Shown here piece after piece: positions 18,781-27,394 of a stretch of DNA of 63,777 bases. Source of the DNA: Limosilactobacillus gorillae (GTDB lineage: Bacteria; Bacillota; Bacilli; Lactobacillales; Lactobacillaceae); NCBI RefSeq assembly GCF_001293735.1, contig NZ_BCAH01000010.1, positions 1-63,777 on the forward strand. The letters are read 5' to 3'. A program made the position numbers and the translations under genes. A model generated the notes under the pieces. That model had not been told where the DNA came from, did not search any database, and saw only the letters and a list, made by a program, of their open reading frames with translations. How positions within the stretch are numbered: the first letter of the stretch is position 1; each line of letters begins with the position of its first letter.

Positions 18781-19851
18781 TTAGTCGATATCATTACAAA
18801 TAACTACTGGCTTGATTAAGTCAGCTGGCTTGTGGTGCATTAATTCGATAGCATCCGGGATCCTGTCAAAACCTTCGAAGCGGTGAGTAATCATCAGGGA
18901 AGGGTCGATCCGCCCATTAACCACTAAGGCGGCTAGCTTTTCCATCCGCAGACGGCCACCCGGCATCAAACCACCATGAATGGTCTTGTGGCCCATACCC
19001 ACGCCCCAGTCACCGGCGTTGAAGACCACGTCATCGTGACCGTTCAGGTAGTTAACGTTCCCAATTGAGCCACCCGGCTTGAGCATCCGAACGGCTTCTT
19101 CAAAGGTATCCTTAGCGTTCCCACCGGCAATCAGGACCTTATCAACCCCTTGGTTGTCAGTTGCAGCCAGGATCTGATCGGAAATTCGGCCGTTATGATA
19201 ATCAACGATGTCAGTAGCCCCGTACTTTTGAGCGACTTCCACCGTCTTAGCCCGAGAACCAACCGCAAAGACGCGCCCAGCCCCGTGGAGAACAGCCCCC
19301 CGTAAAGCCATCAGACCGACCGGGCCAATCCCGATTACAGCCACAGAGTCCCCAAAGGTTACACCGGCCATTTCCGAAGCGTGCAAACCAGTTGGAATCA
19401 TGTCCGAAAGCATGCAAGCTTCAGCAGGGTCGATTTCGTCTGGTAGGTGAGCTAAGTTCCCATCGGCATCGTTAACGTGGAAGCGGGTAGCAAAGACCCC
19501 ATCCTTGATGTTGGAGAACTTCCAGCCGCCCAGCATTCCATCAGAGTCAGTGGCATACCCTGCTTGGGAATATACATCAGACCAGTTTGGCGTGATGGCT
19601 GGGACTAAGACCCGGTCGCCCGGCTTAAAGTCCTTAACATCAGAGCCGACTTCAACTACAACCCCACAGGCTTCGTGACCTAAGATCATATTCTCTCGCG
19701 GTCCGAGGGCATCTTCGAAAACCGTATGAATATCGGAGGTGCACGGGGCAACGGCTAGTGGCCGAACCAGCGCATCGCGGCTACCAACCTTTGGATCTTC
19801 CTTTTCAATAAAGCCCGTCTTGTTTGGGCCAAGCATTGCAAAACCTTTCAT
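18781..19851 (-). CDS. adh: NADP-type zinc secondary alcohol dehydrogenase
   Basis: A 356-residue protein strikingly like the Clostridium beijerinckii and Thermoanaerobacter secondary alcohol dehydrogenases: MKGFAMLG start, catalytic zinc ligands Cys37 (APCTSD), His59 and Glu60 (LGHEA), and the GIGPVGLMALRGA Rossmann loop. The Gly-Ser-Arg triplet (VGSRAK) that reads the 2'-phosphate of NADP is present, so NADP(H) is the likely cofactor. It reduces ketones or aldehydes such as acetone, acetoin or 2-butanone reversibly. It has its own terminator and a promoter region beyond 19860 and appears monocistronic. Confidence 0.88.
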   Translation of the reverse strand: MKGFAMLGPNKTGFIEKEDPKVGSRDALVRPLAVAPCTSDIHTVFEDALGPRENMILGHEACGVVVEVGSDVKDFKPGDRVLVPAITPNWSDVYSQAGYATDSDGMLGGWKFSNIKDGVFATRFHVNDADGNLAHLPDEIDPAEACMLSDMIPTGLHASEMAGVTFGDSVAVIGIGPVGLMALRGAVLHGAGRVFAVGSRAKTVEVAQKYGATDIVDYHNGRISDQILAATDNQGVDKVLIAGGNAKDTFEEAVRMLKPGGSIGNVNYLNGHDDVVFNAGDWGVGMGHKTIHGGLMPGGRLRMEKLAALVVNGRIDPSLMITHRFEGFDRIPDAIELMHHKPADLIKPVVICNDID

Positions 19852-19963
19852 ACAATGACTACCACCTTTCTTGTTTAATTGTGCTCATTGTAACACGATC
19901 TAAATATAACAAAAGTAATTAGAAGGGAGCTTAAGGAATTTTGAAGAAAGCATTCTCATATTA

Positions 19964-20009
19964 TTAAAAAGAGCGCCCCGACGTTGAAAAAGCATATCGT
20001 CAGGGCGCT
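19964..20009 (-). terminator. Terminator of the MFS/menE/menB transcript
   Basis: A stem of AGCGCCCCGACG (19972-19983) with CGTCAGGGCGCT (19998-20009) is followed on the minus strand by CTTTTTAAT, immediately beyond the MFS stop at 20016. Confidence 0.85.
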
Positions 20010-20015
20010 GCACGG

Positions 20016-21200
20016 TTAATTATTTGAATTTCGTAATAATAGGGAGGCAATTCCAGCAATTAAGGCGGCGATGACCAAGCCTAAGAAAGCCGCGTCATAT
20101 GAGCCACTGAGTTGGACAATCCACCCAATCAGAAGGGGACCGACAAAGCCCCCTAGCTGCCCACCAAAGTTGATGATCCCAATTTGAGACCCATACGTTT
20201 TTTGGGAGAAGAGCTGGGAAGCATAGGAGAAGATCCCGGTGAAGGCCAGTGACTTCACGAAGTAGGTGGCCATCTGAAAGGTCACCAGCCAGGCGATACT
20301 CGTGCACTTATAGAGGCCATACATGGTCAAAACGGTTAAGAATGAGGCTATAATGATCATCAGCCGTTCGTGATTCTTAAAGACATGCACCATTACGAGG
20401 CCAGAAATTAAGGCGGCAATTCCTCCCGCAATTGTTGGCAGGGGCACTAACCAGGCTAAATTAGCTAGGTTAATGTGGCGGGCAGTTAGAAAATAGACTG
20501 GCATCCAGGTTTCAAGCCCTTTGGTGATGATGTTCAAGGCCAGGCCGATTACCACGAAGGCCCAGACACGCGGGTCAATTTCCTTCCAATTAATTTGCGG
20601 ACGCGTTTGCAACGTCACTTGGTGTGCTCCGTGCTGTTTGAAGAACAGGTAGATCACCATCAAGACAATCCCAAACGTCCCTAACCAGATAAACGAGGAA
20701 CGCCATCCCGTAGCGGCAATAATTGGGACAATAATTACCGGTGCTAAGGCGGCCCCAGCATAATTAGAAGAAATTAAAGCGGCTGTCAGCTGGGGACGCT
20801 TGCTTTCTGGAAAGTCTTGAGCAACTTGCTTCATGGCTGCTGAGGGATAAGGACCTTCTGCCACGCCGAAAAGGAAACGAATTACTAGTAAAGCTGCTAA
20901 AGACCAGGCGAAGCCAGTAAAGACGGTCATAATTGACCAGAGGGCTAAAGTAACGATAACCACCTTGTAGGAGCTGAAGCGGTCAGTAAGCCAGCCACCG
21001 GGAATTTGCATCAGGGTATAACCCAAGAAGAAGGCCGAACTTGCGGCTCCCAAGGCAGCCGGACTAACTGCAAAGTCCTTGCCGATCGACGCCAGAGACA
21101 GGTTTAGGACCGTCCGATCGGCAAAAAGCAACATGTAGCCGAGGTACAAAATGACAAAGGAAGCTAATGCCTTAAGCCGAGGTGTATTATTTGAATTCAT
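20016..21200 (-). CDS. MFS transporter, anion:cation symporter type
   Basis: A 394-residue protein with twelve membrane segments. The loop 2-3 motif GGWLTDRFSSYKVV and the acidic/aromatic ADRTVLNLSLASIGKDF after helix 1 are typical of the ACS subfamily (hexuronate, glucarate or other organic anions). No strong ribosome site is visible before ATG 21200, suggesting coupling to menE, which ends 33 bases upstream. Lying on the same transcript as menE-menB it may move an aromatic or dicarboxylic acid linked to that pathway; this is inference from position only. Confidence 0.75.
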   Translation of the reverse strand: MNSNNTPRLKALASFVILYLGYMLLFADRTVLNLSLASIGKDFAVSPAALGAASSAFFLGYTLMQIPGGWLTDRFSSYKVVIVTLALWSIMTVFTGFAWSLAALLVIRFLFGVAEGPYPSAAMKQVAQDFPESKRPQLTAALISSNYAGAALAPVIIVPIIAATGWRSSFIWLGTFGIVLMVIYLFFKQHGAHQVTLQTRPQINWKEIDPRVWAFVVIGLALNIITKGLETWMPVYFLTARHINLANLAWLVPLPTIAGGIAALISGLVMVHVFKNHERLMIIIASFLTVLTMYGLYKCTSIAWLVTFQMATYFVKSLAFTGIFSYASQLFSQKTYGSQIGIINFGGQLGGFVGPLLIGWIVQLSGSYDAAFLGLVIAALIAGIASLLLRNSNN

Positions 21201-21233
21201 GGTTATTAGGTTTAATTCAACTTTCTTTAGTTA

Positions 21234-22661
21234 TTAATTAGATGGTGCAAACAGCTCCTTGAGTCGGAACTTTTGGACCTTGCCACTTGCGTTTTTAGGA
21301 AGAACGGTAACTTGCCGGTACTCCCTTGGCACCTTATAGTGGGCCAAGTGTGAACGGCCAAATGCTTCCAGCTTGCGGAAGTCAACGGGAGAGTTGCTGA
21401 CAACCACGGCAACCGGAACGGTTCCCCATTGGTGATCAGAACGCCCGATTACCGCAACATCGTTAATTTCTGGGTAGCGACGGAGGACATTTTCGACCTC
21501 GACGGGAAAGATGTTCTCGCCCCCGGAGATGATCATTTCATCTAGTCGTCCGTCGATGTACAGGAAGCCATCATCATCAAGGTGACCGATATCACCGGTC
21601 CGGTACCAGCCATCATCGAATTTGGCAGCAAATTTAGCGGGCTGGTTTAAGTACCCAGGAGTTAGGGCTGGGGTTTTGATCTCGATTTCGTTTTGGTTGC
21701 CAACTAACCTGAGTTGGGTGGTAAAGAGGGGCTTGCCGACTGACCCAATTCGATAGGGAGCCTCCTCGGTTGACAAGGCAACAAACTGTGAACAAGTCTC
21801 CGTCATCCCATAGCATTGAACCACCGGCAGACCACTTTGTTGGCAGGCAGTTAGCGTTAGGCGATCGATCGTTCCGCCGCCCAAAAGGATCAGCCGAAAA
21901 GACGGTGAATAGTGGCGATTACCTTCTTGCACGTCTTGAAGCATCTTCTTTAACATGTAAGGAACGACAGAGATGATGGTGATTGGCTCGGTTTCTAAGA
22001 TATGATTGACCGTTGGAGCATCGAAATGGTTAACCAGGCGAACGCCCACCCCATAAATCAACCCCCGCATAATAATTGAGAAGCCCGAAATATGAAAGAT
22101 CGGTGCCACGCATAGCCAGCGGTCATTAGGTAAGGTCCCCAGGTTCAAAGACGAGGAGATGGCTGAAGCCAGGTGGTTGCCGTAAGTTTGTAAGACTCCC
22201 TTAGGCTGGCCCGTCGTTCCAGAAGTGTACATGATGGAAGCTACGTCGGTTAGGTCAATAGTTTTTTTGAACTGACCTACCGGGGAATTTATTTTAGTTA
22301 GTTCTGAAAATAAGCACCGGTGACGGCCATGATAGTGGTTTGCCAGTTGATCATCAATGAGAATAAGATCTAACCCGGCATCATCAACCTGGCGGCTAAG
22401 CTCCTCAGGGGCTAAGCGCCAGTTTAACCAGACGATCGTCTTACCGGTCGCCATTATTGCCAGGGCAACTAGATAACCATCCATCGAATTAGTAGTCATG
22501 AGTCCGACCCGGGTTTTAACGGTTAAGCTCGTCAACTTTTCAGCCCGGCTTTTGACCGGCCTAATCAGTTGCTTAAAGGTATAATGGGTGATGCCGTCAT
22601 CGACCGCTATCCGGTTGGGATTGAGGGCGGCCTGTTTTAAAAGCCAATTGATAGTTTCCAT
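21234..22661 (-). CDS. menE: o-Succinylbenzoate-CoA ligase
   Basis: A 475-residue ANL-family acyl-CoA ligase. The P-loop A3 motif is MYTSGTTGQPKGV, A5 is CYGMTETCS, A7 is YRTGDIGHLDDDG, A8 is IDGRLDEMIISGGENIFP, and the A10 Lys is in KNASGKVQKFRL. Length and pairing with menB next to it identify MenE, which activates o-succinylbenzoate with ATP and CoA in menaquinone or 1,4-dihydroxy-2-naphthoate synthesis. It starts 9 bases after the menB stop, so the two are one operon. Confidence 0.88.
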   Translation of the reverse strand: METINWLLKQAALNPNRIAVDDGITHYTFKQLIRPVKSRAEKLTSLTVKTRVGLMTTNSMDGYLVALAIMATGKTIVWLNWRLAPEELSRQVDDAGLDLILIDDQLANHYHGRHRCLFSELTKINSPVGQFKKTIDLTDVASIMYTSGTTGQPKGVLQTYGNHLASAISSSLNLGTLPNDRWLCVAPIFHISGFSIIMRGLIYGVGVRLVNHFDAPTVNHILETEPITIISVVPYMLKKMLQDVQEGNRHYSPSFRLILLGGGTIDRLTLTACQQSGLPVVQCYGMTETCSQFVALSTEEAPYRIGSVGKPLFTTQLRLVGNQNEIEIKTPALTPGYLNQPAKFAAKFDDGWYRTGDIGHLDDDGFLYIDGRLDEMIISGGENIFPVEVENVLRRYPEINDVAVIGRSDHQWGTVPVAVVVSNSPVDFRKLEAFGRSHLAHYKVPREYRQVTVLPKNASGKVQKFRLKELFAPSN

Positions 22662-22670
22662 GGTTGAATC

Positions 22671-23492
22671 CTACGGAAACTTCGGGAAGCGGTCAAAGTC
22701 TGGTTCACGCTTTTGATTAAAAGCGTCACGCCCTTCTTTACCTTCGTCCGTCGTGTAGTAAAGCATCGTGGCATCACCAGCAAACTGCTGTAATCCGGCT
22801 AAACCGTCAGTGTCGGCGTTCATAGCAGCCTTGATGAAGCGTAGAGCGGTCGGGGACTTCTTCAAAATCTCATGACACCAGTCAAGAGTTACCGATTCAA
22901 CTTTATCTAAGGGCGCCACCTTATTAACCCAATTCATCTGATAGGCTTCCTCGGCCGTGTAGAAGTGATTTAAGAACCAAACCTCCTTAGCCCGCTTGTG
23001 TCCAATTACCCGAGCCAGGTAACCAGATCCATAACCGGCATCAAAGGAACCAACTTTGGGTCCTGTTTGACCAAACATGGCGTTGTCAGCGGCGATTGTT
23101 AGATCACAAACTAGCTGCAAGACGTTGCCGCCTCCAACTGACCACCCCTTAACCATGGCAATGACCGGCTTAGGGATGATCCGAATCAAGTGCTGCAGGT
23201 CTAAGACATTCAAGCGTGCGATATGATCGGGGCCAACGTAGCCACCATTCCCCCGAACAGATTGATCACCACCAGAAGAAAAGGCCTTATCACCGGCACC
23301 AGTGAGAATAATCACACCAATTGTGCTATCATCACGACAGATGGAGAAGGCATCGATCATTTCGGCAACTGTCACCGGGGTGAAGGCATTATGCTTTTCC
23401 GGCCGGTTCATCGTGATTTTGGCGATCTTGTCATCGCGTTCAAAAATAATTTCGGAATACTGCTTTACTTGTGTCCAGTTAGCACTTGTCAT
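22671..23492 (-). CDS. menB: 1,4-Dihydroxy-2-naphthoyl-CoA synthase
   Basis: A 273-residue crotonase-fold enzyme with MenB signatures: [17 protein letters not shown] (active-site loop), [45 protein letters not shown] and a C-terminal [19 protein letters not shown] tail, diagnostic of naphthoate synthases. It cyclises o-succinylbenzoyl-CoA to DHNA-CoA. Start 23492 has AAAGGGAG upstream; the longer frame has no site and would run into the divergent gene. First gene of menB-menE-MFS, back to back with the thioesterase gene that could release DHNA. Confidence 0.93.
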   Translation of the reverse strand: MTSANWTQVKQYSEIIFERDDKIAKITMNRPEKHNAFTPVTVAEMIDAFSICRDDSTIGVIILTGAGDKAFSSGGDQSVRGNGGYVGPDHIARLNVLDLQHLIRIIPKPVIAMVKGWSVGGGNVLQLVCDLTIAADNAMFGQTGPKVGSFDAGYGSGYLARVIGHKRAKEVWFLNHFYTAEEAYQMNWVNKVAPLDKVESVTLDWCHEILKKSPTALRFIKAAMNADTDGLAGLQQFAGDATMLYYTTDEGKEGRDAFNQKREPDFDRFPKFP

Positions 23493-23535
23493 AATAAACT
23501 CCCTTTCAAACATATTATATAGAGGTACAAACAAA

Positions 23536-23916
23536 ATGAATCTATTGAAAAACCTAGGCATTCACCAGGATCTAGTCCAACGTGACCTGGTTAGACTCTC
23601 CATGAAGGTCGAAGCAAAGCACTTACAACCCTATGGAATTGTTCACGGGGGGATCAATACCGTTCTTGCCGAAACAGCGGCTTCCCTAGGGGCTAACGCT
23701 AACCTCACCTCCGCTCAGATTGCAGTCGGAGTTAATGTTACCACACAACACATTCAAGCGATACGCGAAGGGGTGATTTTGGCGGTTGCGACCCCTGACC
23801 ATGTAGGGCAAAACCTCCAGACCTGGCAAGTCCGACTCACGGTTAACGGCCGCTTAACGGCAACGGCGGTAGTAACCCTGATTAACGTCGCCACGCCCGG
23901 GCCCCGGAAACATTAA
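23536..23916 (+). CDS. menI: Hotdog thioesterase, likely DHNA-CoA hydrolase
   Basis: A 126-residue PaaI/4HBT hotdog protein with the [18 protein letters not shown] signature, whose Glu is the usual catalytic residue, and a [16 protein letters not shown] strand. It lies only 43 bases from the menB start on the opposite strand and would hydrolyse DHNA-CoA to DHNA, completing the module. The function rests on family plus position. ATG 23536 has AGAGG upstream; a longer reading frame overlaps menB in antisense and is not credible. Confidence 0.8.
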   Translation: MNLLKNLGIHQDLVQRDLVRLSMKVEAKHLQPYGIVHGGINTVLAETAASLGANANLTSAQIAVGVNVTTQHIQAIREGVILAVATPDHVGQNLQTWQVRLTVNGRLTATAVVTLINVATPGPRKH

Positions 23917-23939
23917 TCTACCTACCCATTGACTACTAT

Positions 23940-23987
23940 AATAAGAAAGCGGGCGTTTTCCATTAGGGAAACGCCCGCTTTCTTATT
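23940..23987. terminator. Terminator after menI
   Basis: A stem of AAGAAAGCGGGCGTTT with AAACGCCCGCTTTCTT (23943-23958 / about 23968-23984) is followed by ATTTGT. It is a strong GC-rich hairpin, symmetric enough for both directions. Confidence 0.88.
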
Positions 23988-24012
23988 TGTATATAATTAT
24001 ATTATGTAAATA
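23985..24012 (+). repeat. dif-like site A (left of citrate cluster)
   Basis: Right arm TTATGTAAATA (24002-24012) equals the conserved XerD-side arm of the B. subtilis dif site in 9 of 11 bases. The central hexamer is ATTATA (23996-24001) and the left arm ATTTGTATATA is divergent. The 16-base core AATTATATTATGTAAA is shared exactly with sites B (33495) and C (34402), all in the same orientation. Confidence 0.55.
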
Positions 24013-24045
24013 TATGAGATAATCGATCTAATTTACGTTCAAACT

Positions 24046-24082
24046 AAAAACACACTTCCTAGCAGAGGGAGTGTGTTTTTCT
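24046..24082. terminator. Terminator of the citrate regulator gene
   Basis: AAAAACACACTTCCT (24046-24060) pairs with AGGGAGTGTGTTTTT (24066-24080) around a 5-nt loop, just beyond the regulator stop on the minus strand. Confidence 0.85.
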
Positions 24083-24085
24083 AGC

Positions 24086-25030
24086 TTATAAGAGCTTTTG
24101 AAGCTTTATCGCAATTGCTTCTGTAAGAATCATGTCAGTAAAGAAACCACCCCGGAGCGCCCCTAAAACAGCGGAGGCCTTGCTTCGCCGTTGAACTACC
24201 GCCATTCGGTGGGGGACACGAAGGATTTGTTCTAGTGGAAGGGAGAATGTTTTATCGTGCTCCTGATCAACTAAGAACTGACCATTAATATCATATGGGC
24301 GGCCAAAGGCCATTCCAGCAACTTGAGTCAAATCAACCCCAGGAAAAATTGCTTGCTTGCTTGAACGCCAAGCAGGGATTGAATTTATGGATTCAATGGT
24401 CCCCAATCCTGACAACAGCAAATCCATCTTACCGGCGGTTTGAAAGGCCTCCGTCATCGATGGTTCCTGGTAAAGGCCACTTCGAACCTGATCGTTGATG
24501 ATATATAAGGGACCAGGAATGGTTGTATAGGCAACATCATAACTTGAGGCAGCTTTTTGAACCATTCGCATCGAGCCGGAAGATGAATTATACTTCATGT
24601 TTTCACCTAAGAACTGCGTAAAAGTAAGGTTATCAACTTCCTGGCGACTGAAGGCATCGAGAACGGCAAAAACGGCTTCGCCCCAGGTAAGGCCAACAAT
24701 GTGGGACTGACTAATCAGTGCTTGAATTTGGTGGGCAGCGAAGCTAGCAAGGATTCCTTGACGTTTCGAGGGACTAGCCGGTTCACGAAGAATGTAGAGG
24801 TGCTTGATCGGAAAGATTTGGCTTAATTGTTTTTCTAACCTAGCGCTTCTAGCATAATCAGTGTGGATGTTAATATCCACAATTCCACGCGCCAAGGCTT
24901 CATCAAGGTATTTAGTAATTAAATAGCGACTTAGATCGTACTTTTTAGTGATGTCGCTGACGGGAAGCTTACTCAGGTAAAAATCCTGGGCAATACTTGC
25001 CAGTAGCAGTGCATGTTCTTTATCATCCAT
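24086..25030 (-). CDS. citI: SorC/DeoR-type regulator of citrate genes (CitI-like)
   Basis: A 314-residue regulator. An N-terminal helix-turn-helix (residues about 20-50, SDITKKYDLSRYLITKYLDEA) precedes a sugar-binding-like effector domain with the LTWGEAVFAVLDAF and GLGTIESI patterns of the SorC family. In Weissella and relatives CitI, of this same family, senses citrate and activates the divergent cit operon; the position here is the same. GGGAGG precedes ATG 25030. The 150 bases shared with the decarboxylase gene are extremely AT-rich and should hold the operators. Confidence 0.83.
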   Translation of the reverse strand: MDDKEHALLLASIAQDFYLSKLPVSDITKKYDLSRYLITKYLDEALARGIVDINIHTDYARSARLEKQLSQIFPIKHLYILREPASPSKRQGILASFAAHQIQALISQSHIVGLTWGEAVFAVLDAFSRQEVDNLTFTQFLGENMKYNSSSGSMRMVQKAASSYDVAYTTIPGPLYIINDQVRSGLYQEPSMTEAFQTAGKMDLLLSGLGTIESINSIPAWRSSKQAIFPGVDLTQVAGMAFGRPYDINGQFLVDQEHDKTFSLPLEQILRVPHRMAVVQRRSKASAVLGALRGGFFTDMILTEAIAIKLQKLL

Positions 25031-25125
25031 CTAAGAAACCTCCCGTTTAATTTTTTCTATTATAGCACAATGCCCACCCAATACGTTCTATTTTGTTTTA
25101 AATATTTAAAATATCACATTTATAT

Positions 25126-25154
25126 TTGCAAAATTTTAAAAACGGTGTTAGTAT
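25126..25154 (+). promoter_or_regulatory. Promoter of the citrate operon
   Basis: TTGCAA (25126-25131), a 17-base spacer and TAGTAT (25149-25154) lie 27 bases before ATG 25181, inside an AT-rich divergent region (25055-25160) with several short A/T palindromes suitable for regulator binding. Confidence 0.6.
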
Positions 25155-25180
25155 CCAAATATCGAAAGGAGGCAAACAAA

Positions 25181-26353
25181 ATGCCTGAAAATGAAAACGA
25201 TGAAGTTTTTCGGCTTCACGGGGGCAAAGAGCAGGGAGTCTTGAGCATTTCTCCTCGCTTTGACGTTACAAACCGAACTGAACTCGGTGAGGCGTACACC
25301 CCTGGGGTGGCAGAGATTTCAAAGTTAATTGAGCATAATCCAGCTGCCAAGAAGAAGTACACGATAAGCGGTAAGCTGGTTGCCATGGTAACTGATGGTT
25401 CGGCCGTCTTAGGACTTGGTAATATCGGTCCGGCCGGTGGGTTACCGATTATCGAAGGGAAGGCGCTCCTGTACAAGGATTTAGCCGGAGTTGATGCGAT
25501 TCCACTTACCCTGGATCAAGTTCCCGTTGATGACTTTGTTAAGACGCTAAAGACAATTGCTACTTCTTTTGCCGGTTTTCACCTTGAAGACATAGCAGCA
25601 CCACGCTGTTTTGAAATCGAGGAAAAGCTCGCACAAGAGGTAGACATTCCCGTTTACCATGACGACCAAGAAGGGACCGCAATTGTTGTCTTAGCTGCTC
25701 TAATTAACGCTGCAAAGGTTGTCAACAAGAACTTGACCGATATGCACGTGCTACTGAATGGGGTTGGTGCTTCTGGGGTTGCAACTGCTCGGTTACTTCT
25801 GGAAGTCGGGATAAAGAATTTAACCCTTGTGGATATTGATGGCCCGGTGGCAAAAGATGACCAACGTTATAATCAGTACCAACGAGACGTTGCGGCTAAG
25901 AGTGCGGTTCAAGAGCACTTCGCATCCCTTGATGAAGCAATTGAGGGACAAGACGTATTTATCGGTTTGTCCGATGCTAACGTTTTATCAGCTGAACAAG
26001 TTAAACGGATGGCGGCGAACCCGATTATCTTTGCTTTAGCCAACCCAGTTCCGGAAATTGATCCGGCTGTTGCTAAAGAAGCCGGAGCTGCAGTGATCGC
26101 AACTGGTTCTAGTCAATACCCTAACCAAGTCAATAACATTCTGGCCTTCCCAGGTTTATTCCGTGGACTTTTAAAAACGAATATCAAAAAGGTTTCTTTT
26201 GAGCTTGAAGCAGCCATTGCCCGGGGATTAGCATCCCTTGTTGACCAACCAACGGCCGACAAGATTGTTCCTGGTGTCTTCGATAACGGAGTTGTTAACG
26301 CCGTTACCACTGCAGTTGTCGACTTCGCCAAGCAAAAGGATAGAAAAGATTAA
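25181..26353 (+). CDS. citM: Malic-enzyme-family oxaloacetate decarboxylase
   Basis: A 390-residue NAD-malic enzyme fold: SISPRFDV and EAYTPGVAEI near the start, the metal and catalytic region VYHDDQEGTAIVVLAAL, and a Rossmann segment LNGVGASGVATARLL. In lactic acid bacteria the copy inside cit clusters (CitM) is a soluble oxaloacetate decarboxylase giving pyruvate and CO2, rather than a malate oxidiser. GAAAGGAGG precedes ATG 25181; a much longer frame starting at 25013 would overlap the regulator promoter. First gene of the citrate operon. Confidence 0.87.
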   Translation: MPENENDEVFRLHGGKEQGVLSISPRFDVTNRTELGEAYTPGVAEISKLIEHNPAAKKKYTISGKLVAMVTDGSAVLGLGNIGPAGGLPIIEGKALLYKDLAGVDAIPLTLDQVPVDDFVKTLKTIATSFAGFHLEDIAAPRCFEIEEKLAQEVDIPVYHDDQEGTAIVVLAALINAAKVVNKNLTDMHVLLNGVGASGVATARLLLEVGIKNLTLVDIDGPVAKDDQRYNQYQRDVAAKSAVQEHFASLDEAIEGQDVFIGLSDANVLSAEQVKRMAANPIIFALANPVPEIDPAVAKEAGAAVIATGSSQYPNQVNNILAFPGLFRGLLKTNIKKVSFELEAAIARGLASLVDQPTADKIVPGVFDNGVVNAVTTAVVDFAKQKDRKD

Positions 26354-26370
26354 CAGGAAGTGAATTTACA

Positions 26371-27339
26371 ATGGCTGTATTTTGGACATCAATTCAAAGT
26401 GTTTTGTCGATCATCATTATGATGGCGATCGGCTACATTTGTAAGGGAAGAGGATGGTTTGACGAAAGCTTTTCCAAAGCACTTTCCCAAATCATCATGA
26501 AGGTTGCCTTACCATGTAGCATCTTCATATCGATGCTGGATCGTTTTAAGATCTCCCAACTTAAGTCGTTATCCGTTGGACTTATTTATACAATTATTGC
26601 TTTTGCGATTGGTTTCGCCATTAGTTGGTTGATTGTGTCTGTCTTCCGAGTTCCAGCCAATCAACGTGGGCTGATGATAATCGGGATCAACGGAGCTAAC
26701 ACCGTATTTATTGGGTTACCTTTAAACATTGCACTGTTTGGGAATGTTTCCATTCCGTATCTCCTGGTTTATTATATTGTTAATACAATTGTAATTTGGA
26801 CCTTTGGGGTCTGGATAATTGCTGCCTACGATCCAACGACCAAGGGTAAGGTTTCCATTGATTGGAAGCATTTCTTACCCGCACCACTGTGGGGGTTCAT
26901 TGTTGCAATTCCGTTCTTAATTTGGATGCCGAACGCTTCAACCCAATTACCAACCTTTATCACCACCACTTTAACGGATATCGGCGCCTTAGTTACACCG
27001 TTATCATTAATTTACATTGGGATTATGTTGAAGGACTTTGGGATTAAGAGTGTTCACTTCGGTAAGAGTTTAAACCTTGCAATTTTTGGGCGCTTTATTA
27101 TCTCACCAATCATTATGTTTGCCATCATTTACGTTGGTGCCCATGGAATTCACATTCACATGACTGACATGTTCTCAAAGACCTTGATTATTCAATCCGC
27201 TACACCAACATTTGCCGTCTTACCAATTTTGGCGGATCAATATCACAGTGATGTAAAGTTTGCAACCAGCCTGGTTGTCGCTACCTCATGCTTATTCGTT
27301 ATCGTAGTGCCAATCATCATGGGACTCTTATCGTTATAG
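26371..27339 (+). CDS. AEC-family carrier, likely citrate/malate transporter
   Basis: A 322-residue protein with about ten membrane helices, of the auxin efflux carrier family (KVALPCSIFISML; GINGANTVFIGLPLNIALFG; QSATPTFAVLPILADQY). Bacterial members next to malic-enzyme genes transport malate or related acids. Here it occupies the slot that 2-hydroxycarboxylate carriers (CitP/MaeP) take in other cit clusters, so citrate uptake or citrate/lactate exchange is the best guess. It starts 17 bases after citM, and its Asn/Gly-broken helices sit near residues 110-120 and 270-285. Confidence 0.8.
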   Translation: MAVFWTSIQSVLSIIIMMAIGYICKGRGWFDESFSKALSQIIMKVALPCSIFISMLDRFKISQLKSLSVGLIYTIIAFAIGFAISWLIVSVFRVPANQRGLMIIGINGANTVFIGLPLNIALFGNVSIPYLLVYYIVNTIVIWTFGVWIIAAYDPTTKGKVSIDWKHFLPAPLWGFIVAIPFLIWMPNASTQLPTFITTTLTDIGALVTPLSLIYIGIMLKDFGIKSVHFGKSLNLAIFGRFIISPIIMFAIIYVGAHGIHIHMTDMFSKTLIIQSATPTFAVLPILADQYHSDVKFATSLVVATSCLFVIVVPIIMGLLSL

Positions 27340-27394
27340 TAGGCAATAGCGCATGATTATCAATGAGTAAATTGTTGGAGGAGGGGTTCGCACA

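Noticed and set aside
23302-23535. 78-codon N-terminal extension of the thioesterase frame
   Set aside because: It is antisense to menB and has no ribosome site; ATG 23536 with AGAGG gives a normal hotdog protein.
25013-25180. Extended start of the malic-enzyme frame
   Set aside because: It covers the divergent promoter region and regulator start; ATG 25181 has an ideal ribosome site.
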